NCBI RefSeq assembly: GCF_045617425.1
Contig: NZ_JAZLIO010000015.1
Location: 186,001 to 250,000 of the forward strand
Direction: 5' to 3'
Source of the DNA: Carnobacterium_B sp045617425
GTDB taxonomy: Bacteria; Bacillota; Bacilli; Lactobacillales; Carnobacteriaceae
DNA: 64,000 nucleotides
Shown here: in pieces, positions 62,725-64,000 of the stretch
How positions within the stretch are numbered: the first letter of the stretch is position 1
How the letters are laid out: every line of letters starts with the position of its first letter
Notes under the pieces: generated by a model
Seen by the model: only the letters and a program-made list of their open reading frames with translations
Told to the model about the DNA's origin: nothing
Databases searched by the model: none
Program-made: the position numbers and the translations under genes

Positions 62725-62755
62725 GATACACGATCCTATCTAATTTCATGTATTC
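62725..62755. repeat. Array repeat 17 (last one seen)
   Basis: Left arm GATACACGA, right part TAATTTCATGTATTC. A possible decayed copy (ACGCAATTTCATGCAATC) lies at 62425. The rest of 62396-62830 holds no gene. Confidence 0.85.
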
Positions 62756-62830
62756 TTTTCTTTATCTATTTATTCATATTGAGTATTTAAGAAAATAATT
62801 GTATTTCCAATAATACAAAGTTGAGCTTCT

Positions 62831-63940
62831 TTAATCAGAAACTAGATCAATAACTTGTGAATAAGAACAAACTTTATTTCTGCCACTATTTTTTGCTAAA
62901 TAAAGTGCTTGATTAGCTTGGTCATAAAGTTGATCGACTTCTATTGTCGTATCATTATAGGTTGCAGTACCTATAGAAATTGTAATATGAATGGATATGG
63001 TGCCATTCTTTAGAATAAAAAAAGAGTTTTCTACTATTTTTCTTAATGCATCTGCTTTTTCATATGCTTCTTTATTGGTACAGCCATTGAGCAACACTGA
63101 AAACTCCTCTCCACCATTTCTAGAAATAATATCATTAGAATTTTGACTCATTTTTAAAATTTCTGCTAATTTTTTCAATACTAAGTCGCCCTCTAAGTGA
63201 CCATATTGATCATTCACTTGTTTAAAATGATCAATATCTAAAATCATAATAGAAAAATTTTCATTCGATTTTTCTAATTTATTTTTTGCTTTATTAAACG
63301 CAAATTCAAAACTACGAACATTATTTAGACCAGTCAATGGATCCGTACGAGCATGATATCTATTTTCTTTGAATACAATCTCGGTTTCAGTCAAGTAATC
63401 CATCATATAAACAGAGATGAGTCCTCCTAAAATACAGATAATCCAGTAGGTGGATATTAAAAGTAAATTAAGGTCTTTACCGTCTATAAGAATAACAGTC
63501 AATACTGTATAAACAGCGTTGCTCAAAATGAGCATACCTATAATGGAAAACCACCGATTTTTAATTTTTTTAAAACAATAATAGAAAATCATCCATGAAA
63601 CAAGAATAAAAATAATATTACTAACTGAATATGCGTTTACACCTATCATAAACCTCGTAAAAATAATGAGAACAGCTGCAGTAAAGCTAGATAACCAATT
63701 TCCATAAAGAATAACTAACATGAATGGAATAATCCGAAGATCAATCATAGAATTTGTGCTAGTTTCAATACTAAAGTGCATTAAAATAACCGCTAGTAGT
63801 CCGCTTAATAAACCATTTACAATAGCTGTACTTACAGTTTGCATTTCGAAATGTTTTCTTTTAGCCAGTTCTTTATACAAAAACAGTGCAGTAATCAACA
63901 CACATAAATTTAGAAAAAAACCATCATAAAATGATAACAT
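62831..63940 (-). CDS. Membrane-bound diguanylate cyclase (GGDEF)
   Basis: 369 aa. About six membrane segments in residues 1-190, like the 5TM-LYT-type sensor modules, then a GGDEF domain: RTDPLTGLNNVRSFEF, MILDIDHFKQVNDQYGHLEGD and the active-site SRNGGEEFSVLL. The active motif is intact, so c-di-GMP synthesis is likely. No EAL domain. The ATG at 63940 follows GGGAGGA. It lies after the last repeat seen; another may lie beyond the window. Confidence 0.9.
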   Translation of the reverse strand: MLSFYDGFFLNLCVLITALFLYKELAKRKHFEMQTVSTAIVNGLLSGLLAVILMHFSIETSTNSMIDLRIIPFMLVILYGNWLSSFTAAVLIIFTRFMIGVNAYSVSNIIFILVSWMIFYYCFKKIKNRWFSIIGMLILSNAVYTVLTVILIDGKDLNLLLISTYWIICILGGLISVYMMDYLTETEIVFKENRYHARTDPLTGLNNVRSFEFAFNKAKNKLEKSNENFSIMILDIDHFKQVNDQYGHLEGDLVLKKLAEILKMSQNSNDIISRNGGEEFSVLLNGCTNKEAYEKADALRKIVENSFFILKNGTISIHITISIGTATYNDTTIEVDQLYDQANQALYLAKNSGRNKVCSYSQVIDLVSD

Positions 63941-64000
63941 CGTAATTTCCTCCCTTCTCTTCCTTTAATTTTTATGTAAATAAAACTTTATATTTATTCA

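Noticed and set aside
47466..62755. CRISPR array
   Set aside because: The repeats have constant length but are 0.2-3.4 kb apart and enclose genes; no spacer-sized intervals or cas genes are present.
47466..62755. Classical integron attC sites
   Set aside because: The GTTRRRY/RYYYAAC core and the IntI-specific domain are not seen, so the system is only integron-like.
47466..62755. The 31-bp repeats as simple terminators
   Set aside because: They are AT-rich with 9-bp arms and no consistent T-run, and separate strong terminator hairpins lie right beside many of them.
1..64000. Insertion sequences or prophage
   Set aside because: No transposase, capsid, terminase or holin-lysin genes were seen; only recombinase genes and remnants.

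Overview
The window is AT-rich DNA from a low-GC Gram-positive bacterium. AGGAGG-type ribosome sites, PurR-type PurBoxes, T-box leaders, a short HisG with HisZ, a Bce-type peptide-resistance module and an Rgg-type regulator all point to Lactobacillales. A member of the Carnobacteriaceae is my best guess, but this is inference and not proved by the sequence.

The left half (1-28.9 kb) is mostly chromosomal biosynthesis. Purine genes run on the minus strand as two transcription units: purEK, ended by its own terminator, and purCSQLFMN-purH, which is cut by the window edge. Each unit has a PurBox pair with the same spacing. An NfeD/flotillin pair, a tRNA-like minihelix and an AEC-family transporter follow. 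Next come a nine-gene histidine operon (hisZGDCBHAFI, minus) with a divergent hisK, a histidine-specific T-box that has lost its own gene, and a trpDCFBA operon behind a tryptophan-specific T-box. trpE, trpG and purB are not in the window. An M20 amidohydrolase closes this part.

The middle (29-43 kb) holds a lipoprotein, a resolvase remnant, a LacI-controlled ABC importer with a GH32 fructosidase and a ROK fructokinase (probably sucrose or fructo-oligosaccharide use), and a Bce-type response regulator, kinase and ABC transporter. From 43.6 to 46.7 kb there is a cluster of small membrane proteins around an XRE regulator, with a 61-bp perfect palindrome.

The right part (46.8-62.8 kb) is the most notable. 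A short, catalytically complete tyrosine recombinase points away from an array in which a 31-bp imperfect inverted repeat (arms RATACAYGA and TCATGTATT, 12-nt centre) recurs about 16 times. The repeats cut the DNA into units of about 0.2-3.4 kb, most with a single unrelated accessory gene: HIT, peptidase E, GFA, three acetyltransferases, MFS, Rgg plus ABC, very small membrane proteins and a secreted protein. Many junctions also carry their own bidirectional terminator next to the repeat. A copy of the repeat arms flanks the promoter of the recombinase. This layout is that of an integron, but the recombinase and repeat are unlike the known ones. I propose it as an integron-like gene-cassette system. 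A diguanylate cyclase follows the last repeat.
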